From: Pieris napi
Taxonomy: Eukaryota; Arthropoda; Insecta; Lepidoptera; Pieridae
Length of the DNA: 64,000 nt
Direction: 5' to 3'
NCBI RefSeq assembly: GCF_905475465.1
Contig: NC_062250.1
Span: 1,572,501 to 1,636,500 of the forward strand
Shown here piece after piece: positions 47,358 to 58,804 of this stretch. Each line of letters starts with the position of its first letter. Within the stretch, counting starts at the first letter, position 1. The translations under genes and the position numbers were made by a program. The notes under the pieces were generated by a model, which saw nothing but the letters and a program-made list of their open reading frames with translations, was not told the origin of the DNA and made no database searches.

Positions 47358-47693
47358 CTAGCTGACCCGGCTAACGTTGTTTTGCCATATATATTATTTC
47401 TAGGAAAAAATTGTTTAGTTCAATAAAAATAACTATCTACTATAATAAAAAATAGGGGTTGATCGTAGAGAGGAGAAAATTAAGGGTTTTTAAAAAAATT
47501 GTATGCTGTATCATAAAAAAAATTAAAACCAAAAAAATTGTCTAAAAAATAAAAGGAAAATATAGGGGTGATTCACCCTTAACATATAGGGGGATTAAAA
47601 ATAGACTCCGATTCGTTAACCTAGGTGATGTGCACAGCAATTTCGAAGAAGTTTAATAACAAACACCGTGACACGAGAATTTTATATATAAGA
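47358..47693 (-). mobile_element. Helitron type 1, complete at both ends
   Basis: Minus 5' end TCTTATATATAAAATTCTCG at 47693. The 3' end is a GGCAAAAC-AACG-TTAGCC hairpin followed by GGGTCAGCTAG ending at 47358. Flanks are A (5') and T (3'). It is the only type 1 copy here with both termini, 336 bp long, so it defines the family. It lies 55 bp from the Myb-carrying transposon. Confidence 0.85.
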
Positions 47694-47699
47694 TATACG

Positions 47700-48365
47700 A
47701 CAGGCCGTTAGAGACTAATATTTTAACAATAATAAGTATATGGTTGACCAAAATTCTTCATGTTTCCTTTCTGCAATTACTGGGTTTAATACTTCTCATA
47801 AAAAGTATCTGAAGTGTTTTATATCCGAAATAAGATTTAATACTAAGAAATGAGTGAAAACATTTCTTAGCGAACGTTAAATTCTTTCGAATCTCAGCAG
47901 TTCCATGACAGATAACTAAAGTTGAAATCGCGAGAAAATTTTACAAGTTACAGTGAAATGACGTTTGAAATTGAAGCCTTTACTACGCTAGCAGCGAATA
48001 AAAGAATTGTGATGCTTACAACTTGAACACAATGCAATATCTTCGAGACTGTACTTTTTTGCAACACGGACTTTCGTGACGAAAATTGCTCGCGCTATAT
48101 TATGTTCGTAAATCGTGAAAGTAAAAACGTTCAAGTTTTCATAGTGCTTTCCGCTTTGCGACAGTGTATGTTATAGCTATGCGCTAAAGCCGATAATAAT
48201 GTAAGTATTTGATAACCCAAATTCCTATTATATATATCCTAATATTGACATTGTAGACTTTGGGTTGGAAAAAAATATATTCATATAAATTTAGCCAATT
48301 ATGGCTGAATTAAAACTATATGAAATAAGCTATTCTTCGTCAATTACATATTATAAATTATTATT
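47700..48365. other. Non-coding stretch
   Basis: No recognisable feature. Confidence 0.35.
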
Positions 48366-48370
48366 GTTAA

Positions 48371-48600
48371 TCTAATATATAAAATTCTCGTGTCACAATG
48401 TTCGTTCCCATACTCCTCCGAAACGGCTCGACCGATTCTTATGAATTTTTTAATGCATATTCAGTAAGTCTGAAAATCGACTACTATCTAGCTTTCAAAC
48501 CTCTGAGTGATAAGGGGTTTCCACCCAATTTTATTTTTTATAATTTAAGCAATTTTTTTGTTTTTATTTTTTTATGATAAGTACGGCTGAAAATGCATAA
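48371..48600 (+). mobile_element. Helitron type 1, 3'-truncated
   Basis: Starts TCTAATATATAAAATTCTCG after A. It breaks off after the T-rich segment near 48600, with no 3' hairpin. Confidence 0.75.
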
Positions 48601-48604
48601 AATA

Positions 48605-49775
48605 TAGCAGCAAACATTCAATTTCAATTCAACTGTTCTATAAAGCAAAGCGTATTAAGTGTAGTTTCAACAAAATCTTTCTTTCGAGTAAAAGTTAAAT
48701 CCGAAATGCAATATTACGAAGCTATATACATATTATATTCATTTAAATAATTCGAAATAAACGTTGAAAGAATTCTGTTAAATCGCTGAGTGTTTATTTA
48801 TATTTTTAAAGTTTCAGTATGGTCTAGATTCTTTGTGTACTAAAATTGTGCAGAGAGTTCTATCTATTATTGCCATAATATATTTTTGTTCTAGATTATT
48901 TCTAATAGTGAACCTGGGACTACTGATTACGACATCTAGGGCATTATCTGTATTGTACTATTTCAAGAAAAAGTTTGGCTTGTTGTTGCATTAAAAAGTA
49001 TAATGTAACTTGATGGTTAACCCATATAGCGCAGAGGATGACACAACAAAAGCAGTTACCAGTTGCCTTTAAAAACATCTCAACGACAACATCATCTCTC
49101 TGTATAAAGTCGCATTGAGGCGTCCCAACTACGATTTCATTTACTAAAACAATCATTATCACATAATGTTATTAAAGATATTTCTTCATTACAAATATAT
49201 TCGATTAGATATTTGTGGACTGGTATGTACTAAACTTGCTCTATTATAATTATTTTCCTGCTATCAGATTTTAATCAAATAAAGTAAAGGTCGATTGTTA
49301 TATGTTTATATAACATTTGAGCATCATTACTATTTCTGGAAATACAAATATGAAAAGAACTTATTTTAATACTCTACTATACGAGTACGTTCACGATTAT
49401 TTGTATATATTACTTATATCAAGAATATTATTTGCTATATAAAATCCAACGCGGTATAGAATATAAGAATAATAATACCATATACCAAGAATTCATAAGA
49501 AAGAGATTCAATTTACAAAAGAATCCAAGAAGAAAATTCTTCTGATAATATAGAAATTCCTGTGAATTTTCTTATAACGCGTTTACCTTCTCATGTGCGG
49601 GTCCCGTGGGGAGGACACAGATTTGAACAGGGACCAGGAAAATTGTATTTTTACAATAATGGTATAGTGTACCTATCGGTCTTTGCACTGGGAAATAGAA
49701 CCTTTGTGTTTTCTAACATAATATGTTAAAATAAACACGATTTTTTGAATAAACACGACATGTCTTTTGATAATA
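48605..49775. other. Non-coding stretch
   Basis: The 72-codon minus ORF at 48944-49162 has no motif or splice context that I can support. Confidence 0.35.
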
Positions 49776-49777
49776 TA

Positions 49778-50151
49778 CTAGCAGACCGGCCAAGCGTCGC
49801 TGTGGCTAAGGTTTTTGTTATATTACATAGTAGTAAACTATTCAAGGGAAACGGTAGGAGAACACCAGTCATGGGGACCACCATGCTTTATTGGTGGTTA
49901 TGCCATTAAATTGTTGCTTATATGAAACGTTGTTAAAAACACAGCGCCATCTGTTAGAATTGTGACTATCAAATAATAAACAAATATTTTGCAATAAAAT
50001 AATATTACAGGTATAAATTGAGATGTAAGCTATCCAATATTTTAAGTTGGATCAAACTACACACGGTGTGGAAATTTGATTGATATCGGTTCGGTAGTTT
50101 AGGAGTCCATAGCGGACAAACAACGTGACACGTAATTTATATTTATTAAGA
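49778..50151 (-). mobile_element. Complete Helitron of type 2
   Basis: Minus 5' end TCTTAATAAATATAAATTAC at 50151, then GTGTCACGTTGTTTGTCCGC. The 3' end is the imperfect hairpin AGCCACAGCGACGCTTGGC, then CGGTCTGCTAG at 49778. A/T flanks fit Helitron insertion. Length 374 bp, non-coding; the 67-codon ORF over 50052-50255 is incidental. The 5' end is shared with 19555-19605. Confidence 0.8.
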
Positions 50152-50154
50152 TTT

Positions 50155-51550
50155 ATAATACTAAATATATATATCGCTTTTTTGTGCGTATAACGTATAC
50201 GAAAAATAAATTCAATTAAATGGGCATATGTATGAAAGGTGCATTTCAGTATCAAAAATGTATGTTATAGTTACTTTATTTTATTGTTATTGTATTACTT
50301 TGATATGAGATTATACGTACTGCAAACTAACTACTTAATACTTTTTTCTAGAATACTATTTAAATATATGGTGCAGTTTAAAATTTAAATATATATACCT
50401 AGGCAGGAGTCACCTGCAGCTGTGGACATCGTATTACGTGACCCTTTAGCGCCTCGCATCCATTTACTTTTATTTAACACAATTATATATTTCAGTTACA
50501 ACAGTTATTAACCTATACTTGAACTCGTCAATGTGGTATAAAAACTGATTAATTACTTACTAAATGTATTACGGTTTTCTCAGGTTGTCAATTAGTCTAT
50601 GTTGCTTCTCTCAAATTCCATCGGTATTAAAACTCATTCAAAACGTTTTAATAATTTTCAGTAACTTAAGTATAAAGTTTTCTTAAACCTTAAAATTTAA
50701 GTATTATATGTAAACATTACCTATATATAGCGAACTACAAATTTTTCATACAAATTCCAAAATTTTCATCAAAACATCACATTGCCTACAATTTAATATT
50801 AAAACTCCATCTAGGGAAACTAAAATAGTTTATCAAAATAACAGCTCATAAACAAAGTCCCACAAAAAGCCACATACAAACTGACGTCGCATGCAATACA
50901 CGATGTAAAAGTTTGCATAAACTGCTATTTTTATGACCTAGATATAGGAGTGTTTATAAAACGACGTACTTTGTTCCCCTAAATGACACATTCTAACCTG
51001 AAACGGTTCTTTCGCTTGAAGATTGTTATCTAGTCTGTACAGCTAAGAAAAGGGTTCTAAATTCAAAGTGAATATAGTTGATCATATCTGTGGTTGTATA
51101 TTGAAAACTGAATTGCAAATGTGTGTGATTTTGAATTCAAAATTAGGTTCTATTTTTAAGAAAGCTTCGTATAGACGCAGATAAAACGATTCCAAATTTT
51201 AATTTAGTTGTTATTAATATACCTTATACTGTACATTTGAGTTGATAAATACAAAATATTACATACCATATATTTTAGAAATAAATTGTCGTTATTTATA
51301 TAATGTTTGAATAATTATAATACTAACATTCAGCTACTAACACACATATTTACAAGAATTATTCATTCAGCCAGTTCATCAAACGGCAAATCGTTTCCGA
51401 GAATAATAAATACAGCGAAAAGAACGTGTAGGCTCTTTGTCATCTTCTTTAATAATCATTAAGGTACGTCTATAATATTTATTTTAATTTTTGCAAATTA
51501 ATAATCAAATAATTGATTTAAAAAAACTGCTGGGTTTTTTACAACAAGAT
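50155..51550. other. Non-coding stretch
   Basis: No recognisable feature. 50400-50460 is a short GC-richer patch. Confidence 0.35.
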
Positions 51551-51552
51551 TT

Positions 51553-51702
51553 TGTCTTCCCTTCGATTAGCTCGTAGTCAATTCTTGTCTGGCATGCCCG
51601 TTCCCTCATGTTTTCCTTCATTGTACAAGGGTACTGTCGCCGTTATTCGAACTCACGACCTCGGCATCGTGAGTCGCTTAACCACTAGGCCGACTCTGCA
51701 CC
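51553..51702 (-). mobile_element. Short tRNA-derived SINE, third type
   Basis: The minus head GTGCAGAGTCGGCCTAGTGG contains box A. GAGTTCGAATAACGG stands at the box B position. The body differs from families A and B except for GAAGGAAAACATGAGG. It lies 400 bp upstream of the first small secreted-protein gene. Confidence 0.6.
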
Positions 51703-52097
51703 GATTGTAAAGCTTGAACATATTAATTACAAGGTATTATAAAATATCTAATTTATATAAATGACGCTATAAAAGATGCAATCAATAAACGTAGGCATAA
51801 TAAAAAATAATTCAATTTGCTTGTAGTCACAATAGGCCACTGTGTTTTATACTATTCAGTCGTATCTATTTTGTCTTAACATATATTATATAATAGTATA
51901 AATGCTTTTTCGAGAATTATAATTAATTCCAGCTGTTTTACACATGTTTATAGGACGTGAAAGTTAAGTTATGTGTAAAGCTTCTTATGCAAAATACGTT
52001 TCACCGCAGACATCGAAATATAACATAAAACAAATTTTAAAATTACCAGTATGAACACAGAACAGTTGTACATACCACCGCAAGTTTAGTATCAGCA

Positions 52098-54070
52098 ATG
52101 CGGCGATTACTGTTGTACACGATTTTAATACTCTCTTTGGAGAACAGAATATCTTCGTTTAAGACGTTGGAGAATTTTAAAGAACAATATAAGAAAGTTA
52201 ATCAAGACTTTACAACATCTGACGCGTTGGTTGGACGGGCAATGGATTTTATTTATTCTAATAAAACTATAATGAGCCTAATTGCTCGCGAGTTGTGGAA
52301 TGTTGGATCTAGAGCTATTGATACGATAGTAGACGTAAAAGGTAGGTTTTATTCAGTCTCTTGATCATTATTTAGAAGCTTAGAGATTGTTGTTAAACTA
52401 ATGCTTCAATGCAATCCTATCTGGCAAATTATTGTTAACATACTGCAATTTTTTTTGTTACAAATTATTTAATTACATCCTTTAAATTTCTTCTGTACAA
52501 ACATTACCTGTCCACATCGTATCCCTAACTTTAATAATACCTACTAACTGACGTGAGTCTGATCTTAAATTAAATCCTGAAATTAAATTATAATGATTCA
52601 TGTGCACTTTTTATTATTATTATTTTTTTCATGTATCCTTATTAGTTTAGTTTGTTTTTTGTTCCTGTTTAGTTTCTTTTTCTGAACAACTATATGTAAT
52701 ACATGTATTTTTGCACTTCTTGCCTACCTTATGTAATTTAATACTTTTTTTTTTCTTTTGTCACAGTGGTTGCCTGGAAGAGATTCCTCGAAAGCGATAA
52801 GGCCGCCAGTTGCTCTCCTTTTTATTTAATTATGTCAATTGTACTATATTAATGTATATGCAACGAAGTGTTAATAAATAAATAAAAATAAAAATGCATT
52901 AGAAATATATACTCCGACATTTTTTTTAATTAACACATTTAAAAATGGTAACGTAAATATGAATCACAATAATTGATAACAGTCTTGGAATAATTTAAAA
53001 ATATCAGTTTTATAATATGGGATATTTTTTCATCTAATAATCATTTAATCAATAACTCACGTATAACACTGGTGCTTTAGTTTCTATTTTAAATTGTATA
53101 TATACTTGTATCGTATAAGTTAGAAAGTGAAGCTTATACAGTTAATCTTGTTTTAAAGAGTATTAGAAAAGCATTGTATGTCATTACGTACATTTGAATA
53201 TTCGAAGAGGGATTGTAAACGATAGTCTAATGAATTCAGTAACGTAAATATGAACGCTGTTTTTTATTGTAAAAATTTTTTTTCTAGACAAGTTTAGCTA
53301 ACCTACACCTATCCAAAATTTCCCCAAGAGTTCTCAATAGGAAAAATCCATAGCTTTAAATCACCTGCACCATGTGCACACCTCATGCAAATACCCAACA
53401 CAGCCGAATTAGGTATTACTTAATTAAATGTATTTAAATTTTTATTGATTTTTTCCTTTCGTAAATGTTTGACCCTTTTGTATATATTATGTATTCTGTC
53501 TTTGACTATATTTTAGTATAATTGTTTTTTGTTATATATCATTTATGTTAACTGTAGAATTACGAAATAAATAGCCTTGGATTAGAGTAGAGTAGAGTTC
53601 GTTCCCATACTCCTCCGAAACGGCTCGACCGATTCTTATGATATTTTTTATGCATGAGAATCGAGAATCTGAAAATCGACTACTATCTATCTTTCTAACC
53701 CCTAAGTGATATATAGAGAGTGGGTGACCACGACAAAAAAAATATTTTGAATTTTTTTGAATTTTTTATTTTTTTATGATACAACATACACAAATACATA
53801 AAACCCTTAATTGTCACCTCGCTGCGATGAATCGCTATTTTTTATGATTGTAGATAGTTATTTTTATTGAACTAAACAAATGTTTCCTAGAAATAATATA
53901 CAAGGCAAAACAAACGTTTGCCGGGTCAGCTCGTATTTGTATATAAATTATTATAAATGTACGCATTACTAAGTAAACTCGGCGTTGCTTCTTTTATCTA
54001 ATTAAGAGAAAATGTTTACAATTGTTTCTATTTTGTTCCAGGAAAAGAAAAAAAGAAAAGCAAGAAGTAA
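52098..54070 (+). CDS. Small secreted basic protein, paralogue 1 (unknown family)
   Basis: Two exons: 52098-52341 and 54042-54070, joined by a 1.7-kb phase-1 GT-AG intron (donor AAAAG/GTAGGT, acceptor TTCCAG). They encode 90 residues. Residues 1-20 (MRRLLLYTILILSL...) form a signal peptide. The mature part starts near FKTLENFKEQYKK, has no cysteine, carries an N-glycosylation sequon at Asn55 (YSNKT) followed by SLIARELWN, and ends in a Lys-rich tail (KEKKKSKK). AATAAA follows 3 nt after the stop (54073-54078). The closest relative I can see is the gene at 56582-57781: the D-x(2)-Y-x-N-K-[ST] block, the following R-E, the intron phase and the K-K end agree. The intron holds retroelement tails and a Helitron. 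I do not recognise the family. Start, frame and splice sites are seen; secretion is inferred. Confidence 0.65.
52625..52893 (+). mobile_element. LINE 3' UTR in the intron of paralogue 1
   Basis: GTGGTTGCCTGGAAGAGATT, then GCGATAAGGCCGCC and a poly(A)-like AATAAATAAATAAAAATAAA tail. This matches, from memory, a common lepidopteran LINE 3' UTR. No coding part is left. Confidence 0.5.
53285..53585 (+). mobile_element. Retroelement 3' tail in the intron of paralogue 1
   Basis: CACAGCCGAATTAGGTATTA is shared with about 10612-10640, and AATAAA (about 53566) lies near the end. Probably the 3' UTR of a retroelement; the class was not determined. Confidence 0.35.
53597..53935 (+). mobile_element. Helitron type 1, 5'-truncated, in the intron of paralogue 1
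   Basis: Begins GTTCGTTCCCATACTCCTCC and ends with the hairpin GGCAAAACAAACGTTTGCC plus GGGTCAGCTCG, so the terminal CTAG is mutated to CTCG. Confidence 0.75.
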
Positions 54071-54084
54071 CGAATAAATGAGAT

Positions 54085-54515
54085 TTAAAGATTTAGTTTT
54101 GTATTTATTTATTAAACACTTATCAAAATTATTTTATATGTGACTGGAAAACATTATGCAGACAAAATTTTTAAATCTTAAAAGTCGCACAGTGGATCGA
54201 CTTTATCGCAACCAAGCGATCTTTTCTAGACGAACAGTCCTTTTGTTCTTTTATAGAAGAAACCTAAATAAATATGTATTTTTATGTTTTATTATGACTG
54301 TTTACTAATAAAAATTGTATTTTGAAATAATGTTGTTTACATTATCCTCCTTTAGGCCTTTTTACTCTATTTTTAAACGGTTTTATTTAGCTCACCCCGT
54401 TTGTTTTATTCTTGGGTCAAATTTAGTAATTCAAATTTCACCCTTTTCCTGTCAACCGATTAATCTGAAATTTTGTATACACTTTGGATTTTGGTGACAA
54501 TACAATAAACTAAAT
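54085..54515. other. Downstream region of paralogue 1
   Basis: The short plus ORF at 54315-54497 has no motif. No repeat was recognised. Confidence 0.35.
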
Positions 54516-54519
54516 AAAT

Positions 54520-54660
54520 AAAATAAAAATAACTAAATATTATATAATATATAAATATATATTATAGATATATATATATAACATTATATTAAAAAACTGT
54601 ATCTATTTTATTAATTAAATATATATTATATTTATATTATAGAATTGATTTATTTATATA
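54520..54660. repeat. AT dinucleotide-rich low-complexity run
   Basis: ATATAATATATAAATATATA-type sequence almost without G or C. Confidence 0.7.
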
Positions 54661-54739
54661 AACTAACGGGCAAGGAACCTTGCAATAATGAAGCACTAAA
54701 TGAATTAAACAGAATGCGAAATAAAAACTAAAAACTAGA

Positions 54740-55394
54740 AAATAAAAATAGGTAAAAAAACTTTTTAAGTTAAACGGTTTTATGTTAAACATACATTGCA
54801 ATGTTTAAGATAAATGTACTAAAAACCAAAAAATAATAAAATAGATACAGTCGTGGGAATTATAAACATATGCATAGACTAGACTAAAATAAAACCGTAG
54901 GGCACGTCAATTGTCTACAAATTATCGACTTAATGTGCGATAGAAGAATCGTTTAATTCGTCGTTAGTACTTTTATCATATCTTTTGTCGATTAAAGACA
55001 AACTACGAGCAGTGAAACGATTCCTCGCCAGCCAGCAGTGTGAATGTCCAACGATAAACTAGTTGAAACATCTCTTTTATTTACATGGAGTGTATAACTA
55101 TTGGAATTTCCATGAGCAAGAAAATAGTAAGTAATTTCCTGACCGTCTGCGGGCCAACTGCCTATTTTAACGACGAATTAAACGATTCTTCTATCGCACA
55201 TTAAGTCGATAATTTGTAGACAATTGACGTGCCCCACGGTTTTATTTTAGTCTAGTCTATGCATATGTTTATAATTCCCACGACTGTATCTATTTTATTA
55301 TTTTTTGGTTTTTAGTACATTTATCTTAAACATTGCAATGTATGTTTAACATAAAACCGTTTAACTTAAAAAGTTTTTTTACCTATTTTTATTT
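54740..55394. repeat. Large near-perfect inverted repeat (226-bp arms)
   Basis: The left arm 54740-54965 and right arm 55169-55394 are reverse complements along their length. I saw one clear mismatch (CCGTAGGG at about 54896 against CCGTGGGG). Arm landmarks are TTTTTAAGTTAAACGGTTTT, CATTGCAATG, ACAGTCGTGGGAATTATAAA and ATCGTTTAATTCGTCGTT. The spacer is 203 bp (54966-55168) and has no ORF. RNA from either strand would fold to a long hairpin. It is a fold-back transposon or a hairpin-RNA locus. It lies between the two paralogous small genes. Confidence 0.9.
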
Positions 55395-55499
55395 ACTACT
55401 ACTCTATAAGAGGTCCTTGAAAAAAATATATTTTAGTATAAAATTTTAGGTGTAAAAATGGATGAATGTTTCAAGGAATCGTTGAGCTTTAATATAATA

Positions 55500-55745
55500 G
55501 CTACGGGACCCCCAAAAAGGGCAGTTTGGGCAGCGATAGCCTATGGACACCCGTTTTTAGTATGTGCGTTGCCGGCCTTTGAGGGAGGAGCACACTCTAA
55601 CTTTGAATAGTCGGAGGTCGTATCTCTCAGGAAAGTACGCCCACCGGGCGATTCCACAGCTCGCTAGTTCGCAAAAGAAAGTGCCTTGTGAAACGGACTG
55701 TGGTAGACTTCCAGCCATCATGGTGATGTTGATGAAATTATATAA
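55500..55745 (-). mobile_element. LINE 3' end, different subfamily
   Basis: Plus text GTGCGTTGCCGGCCTTTGAG, GGTCGTATCTCTCAGGAAAG, GATTCCACAGCTCGC and AAAGTGCCTTGTGAAACGG is the reverse of a LINE tail related to that at 5951, but with a distinct middle. It is cut by the Helitron at 55754. Confidence 0.6.
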
Positions 55746-55753
55746 TGTTACAA

Positions 55754-56066
55754 GCTGACCCGATTTTTTCTAAGAAATATTTTTTTAGATCATTAAAAAT
55801 AACTATCTACAATAATAAAAAATAGGGGTTAATCGTAGAGACGTGAAAATTAGGGGTTGTATGTATTTTTGCATGCATACAGCATTAAAAAAATAAAAAC
55901 AAAAACAAATTCTAAAAATTTGGGTTTGAAATATAGATAGTAGGCCTCATAGTCTCATAGGTCTGAGAACCTACTGAATATGCATTAAAATTTTCATAAG
56001 AATCGGTCGAGCCGTTTCGGAGGAGTATGGCAACGAAAACTGTGACACGAGAATTTTATATATCTT
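55754..56066 (-). mobile_element. Helitron type 1
   Basis: Minus 5' part near 56066 (TATATAAAATTCTCGTGTCA). The 3' end at 55754 is AGCTGACCC on plus, but the hairpin is mostly lost. Confidence 0.75.
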
Positions 56067-56069
56067 GAG

Positions 56070-56575
56070 ATTAAATTTATCCTTCGTTTTTAATAGTTGT
56101 CTGTGTAATTATATTATACAGATTTTCAGTTTCACAAACAATCACTAGCATAAACATTGTAAATAATGTATTCATGATAACAATAGTGACTTTCTTATTT
56201 CAAATGTAACAATAAAAAACTATGAGGCGAAAAATTTTTTAACGTCAGGAATATTGATCTCTGTATAGGCAAATAGGAGTTCTATGTTGGTCATATATTG
56301 GCGATTTTTAGTCTAACATAAGCCGGTATTTTCACTGTACAGGGCCAGTTGCACAAAAAAATGTTTATCGGAGTTCGCACGCACGAAATCATCAAATGTT
56401 TATGTACTTTATAGTAAAATTGTTTACAAAATAAACTTAACTGTCATTTACAAGATTTGTAAATATGATCCCGGAAGATTACAAAGATCTACATCAACAT
56501 AGGAGTAGATTAAAACGAAACACCATTAGCATTGAAGTTTCATTAAGTGGCAGCATAAGTGAATATTTTTTGAAA
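56070..56575. other. Upstream region of paralogue 2
   Basis: No recognisable feature. A TATA-like sequence was not singled out with confidence. Confidence 0.35.
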
Positions 56576-56581
56576 TAAGAT

Positions 56582-57781
56582 ATGTTTTCAAATAAAAGTC
56601 TCATTGGATGTATTATAGTTATAATATTATGGATTCATATTTTATTCGTAGATACAAGGTAAGTTTTATTGTAACCAATGTTAGACAGGCTCTCAATTCA
56701 GGCTGTTCTAAAAAATGCTGTCTTTTAAAACTTTAATACATCAATTACAGGATACTGTGGATATAATTCTAATAAATATATATTTATTATTTATATTATA
56801 AACATTTGACGGCTCATTGGTCTAGTGGTTAGTACCCCGACTGCGAATCCATGAGTCCCGGGTTCGATCCCCGGCTGAGACAAACATCGATGTGATGAGC
56901 ATTTGGTGTTGTGCTATCTATCTATAATATGTATGTATATCCGTCGCCTAGTACCCATAACACAAGCTTCACCAGCTTAGCATGGGACTAGGTCAATTGG
57001 TGTGAATTGTAAAAAAAAAATCCGCCTTCCATGAAAATATTTCTTTTATAAATTAAAAATTTAGTATATTACAATAATATAGTTCTTAAAGCCGCCAATA
57101 GCTTGGCAAATTCTCACTTGTACGGCATTTTAAGGGTACCAATACTTAGAGAGGAATATCAGCCTCCAAGGGATTATAGACCTTCAAAGTGGATATCAAA
57201 TAGTGCTCTTGACGTGTGGTATGGAAACAAGAGTGTGGTGGAAATAATCTCTCGAGAGTTCAGTCAGATTGTTGATCGAATAGCGAATAGACCTGGTAAA
57301 TACTTTAAAATTATTTTATTTATATTTAACATTGCTATTAATATAATTGATTTCTTACGTTTCATAAGACAAACCAATTTATCTTCTATAGACAACTTTT
57401 TTTTCATTTGCTGGATTTTACCTTAAATCAAACACAATTATTTACATATTGTTCATATTTGGCATTTAATTCAAAAGATGGTTAATATGTTATTATTGAC
57501 AAGATTTCCTGAAAAGCCCTTGGAAATTGATTTTTTTGTACTTGTAACCTTTAATAAATTCACAAAATTTATTATAAATATTAGAAATTTCAATCATTGG
57601 CATATTATTTTAATCCTCCCAGAATTTGCTTACATATTTAAGTTGTAGAAAACTAGTTTATTTCGACATTTATATAATGAAAATTACTTTTCCAGTGAGA
57701 TCAAATAAAGAGTTCAAGGTGAAAACCTTTCCTTATAATAACTCAATAGTGAAGGGAATGCGTCGATTTGATAAGAAGTAA
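56582..57781 (+). CDS. Small secreted basic protein, paralogue 2 (unknown family)
   Basis: Three exons: 56582-56658 (donor AAG/GTAAGT), 57102-57295 (acceptor CCAATAG, donor CCTG/GTAAAT) and 57696-57781 (acceptor TTTTCCAG). They encode 118 residues. Exon 1 is a signal peptide with hydrophobic core LIGCIIVIILWIHILFV. The mature chain has a Pro/Arg-rich start (REEYQPPRDYRPSK), then ALDVWYGNKSVVEIISREF with an N-glycosylation sequon at Asn68, and a basic tail ending MRRFDKK. It has no cysteine after the signal peptide. AATAAA occurs at 57788 and 57801. It matches paralogue 1 (52098-54070) in the D-x(2)-Y-x-N-K-[ST]...R-E block, a phase-1 intron after it and the K-K end; exon 1 is separated here by an extra intron that holds a family B SINE. 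The exon 2 acceptor was chosen because it alone keeps the frame open. The function is unknown to me. Confidence 0.65.
56808..57019 (+). mobile_element. tRNA-derived SINE, family B, in intron 1 of paralogue 2
   Basis: Starts GACGGCTCATTGGTCTAGTG, with box B GGGTTCGATCCCCGGC, and ends GTCAATTGGTGTGAATTG plus an A-run. An internal segment (GTCTTGGGTGTTTAAAT) is missing relative to the other copies. Confidence 0.85.
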
Positions 57782-57809
57782 ATTTGTAATAAAACGTTGT
57801 AATAAATTA

Positions 57810-58560
57810 TATTTTATAAGTGTATGTACTTTTTATTTAAATTTATCATAATGTTAAATAATTTATCGTTAGAGTGTCAGAGAAATGCTTTGAAAATCCA
57901 AATGTAATTTTAAACGCAGTCAAAGACGTCTTTTGGATTTGAAATCAATCATTTTTGTGCACAGTTAATATTTGTTCCATCCAAAAACGAATACAGAATT
58001 TTGAGGCCAAGGCTTGCTGGTAAAATAAGTCTTAATGTCAAATCTCCCTTTCGTATGCTTCAACAAAAGTACACACAGAAAACAATGCTCTGATCAGCTT
58101 TGATGTGAAAAAATGACCTATTTGAAAATTTCAAAGCTCGACACAAGCAGCGCCGAGAACACTCAACGTTCACTTATCTTAGACCTTAATTAAGAAAACA
58201 TTGAGGTTCCCACTCGACTACAAAGGGATTACGATGAACCAAATTCGATGAGAATAGCATATCAGAAGCCGCAAAATTCCCTTTTTGGTAACTAATAAAT
58301 AATTTTACTCGTCCCCAATCTCTATGGGCGCTTTGATGTTTTAAAAGCCACTTCATAAGTGCTTGGCTGTTGCTTGATTAGACGGTGCGTAGGGTGATGG
58401 CTGATGAATTTTTAATACAACGAGGGATCTAGGAATAGCTCATGGATTGTTGTTTATTGTTGCGCCAGACGGACGTTAATAAATTACATTGGCTACGATT
58501 TCATCACGTCACGTTAGTTATACTCGTAAGATTAAAATATATCTGTGGTCATAGATTATT
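57810..58560. other. Downstream region of paralogue 2
   Basis: No recognisable feature. The ORF at 58442-58636 runs through the palindrome and is not credible as a gene. Confidence 0.35.
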
Positions 58561-58566
58561 AAATTT

Positions 58567-58624
58567 CTCACAAGGTAATCTTGACCAATATCTTATAAGA
58601 TATTGGTCAAGATTACCTTGTGAG
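58567..58624. repeat. Perfect 58-bp palindrome without spacer
   Basis: CTCACAAGGTAATCTTGACC is the left half's first 20 bases, and the sequence mirrors exactly about a TCTTATAAGA centre to 58624. All 29 base pairs match and there is no loop. Confidence 0.95.
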
Positions 58625-58702
58625 TCTTTGCGATAATTTAAACCTCGTATCAATTGGTATTTCAGTTTATCAATATTTGTTTACGTATTATTCTTTATTC
58701 GA

Positions 58703-58800
58703 AAGGTGAAGCAAAAACTTCGTGAGAAAACCGGCTTGCCTTAGAACCAAAAATTCAATGGCGTGTGTCTTGCATAGGCTGATCAACTTGCTTTAATATT
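58703..58800 (+). mobile_element. SINE family A body fragment, headless
   Basis: AAGGTGAAGCAAAAACTTCG, TGAGAAAACCGGCTTGCC and CGTGTGTCTTGCATAGG match the middle of family A. The tRNA-like head and the 3' end are absent. Confidence 0.6.
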
Positions 58801-58804
58801 AAAT

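Noticed and set aside
58442..58636. 64-codon ORF
   Set aside because: Its 3' third is the perfect palindrome; no motif or splice evidence supports it.
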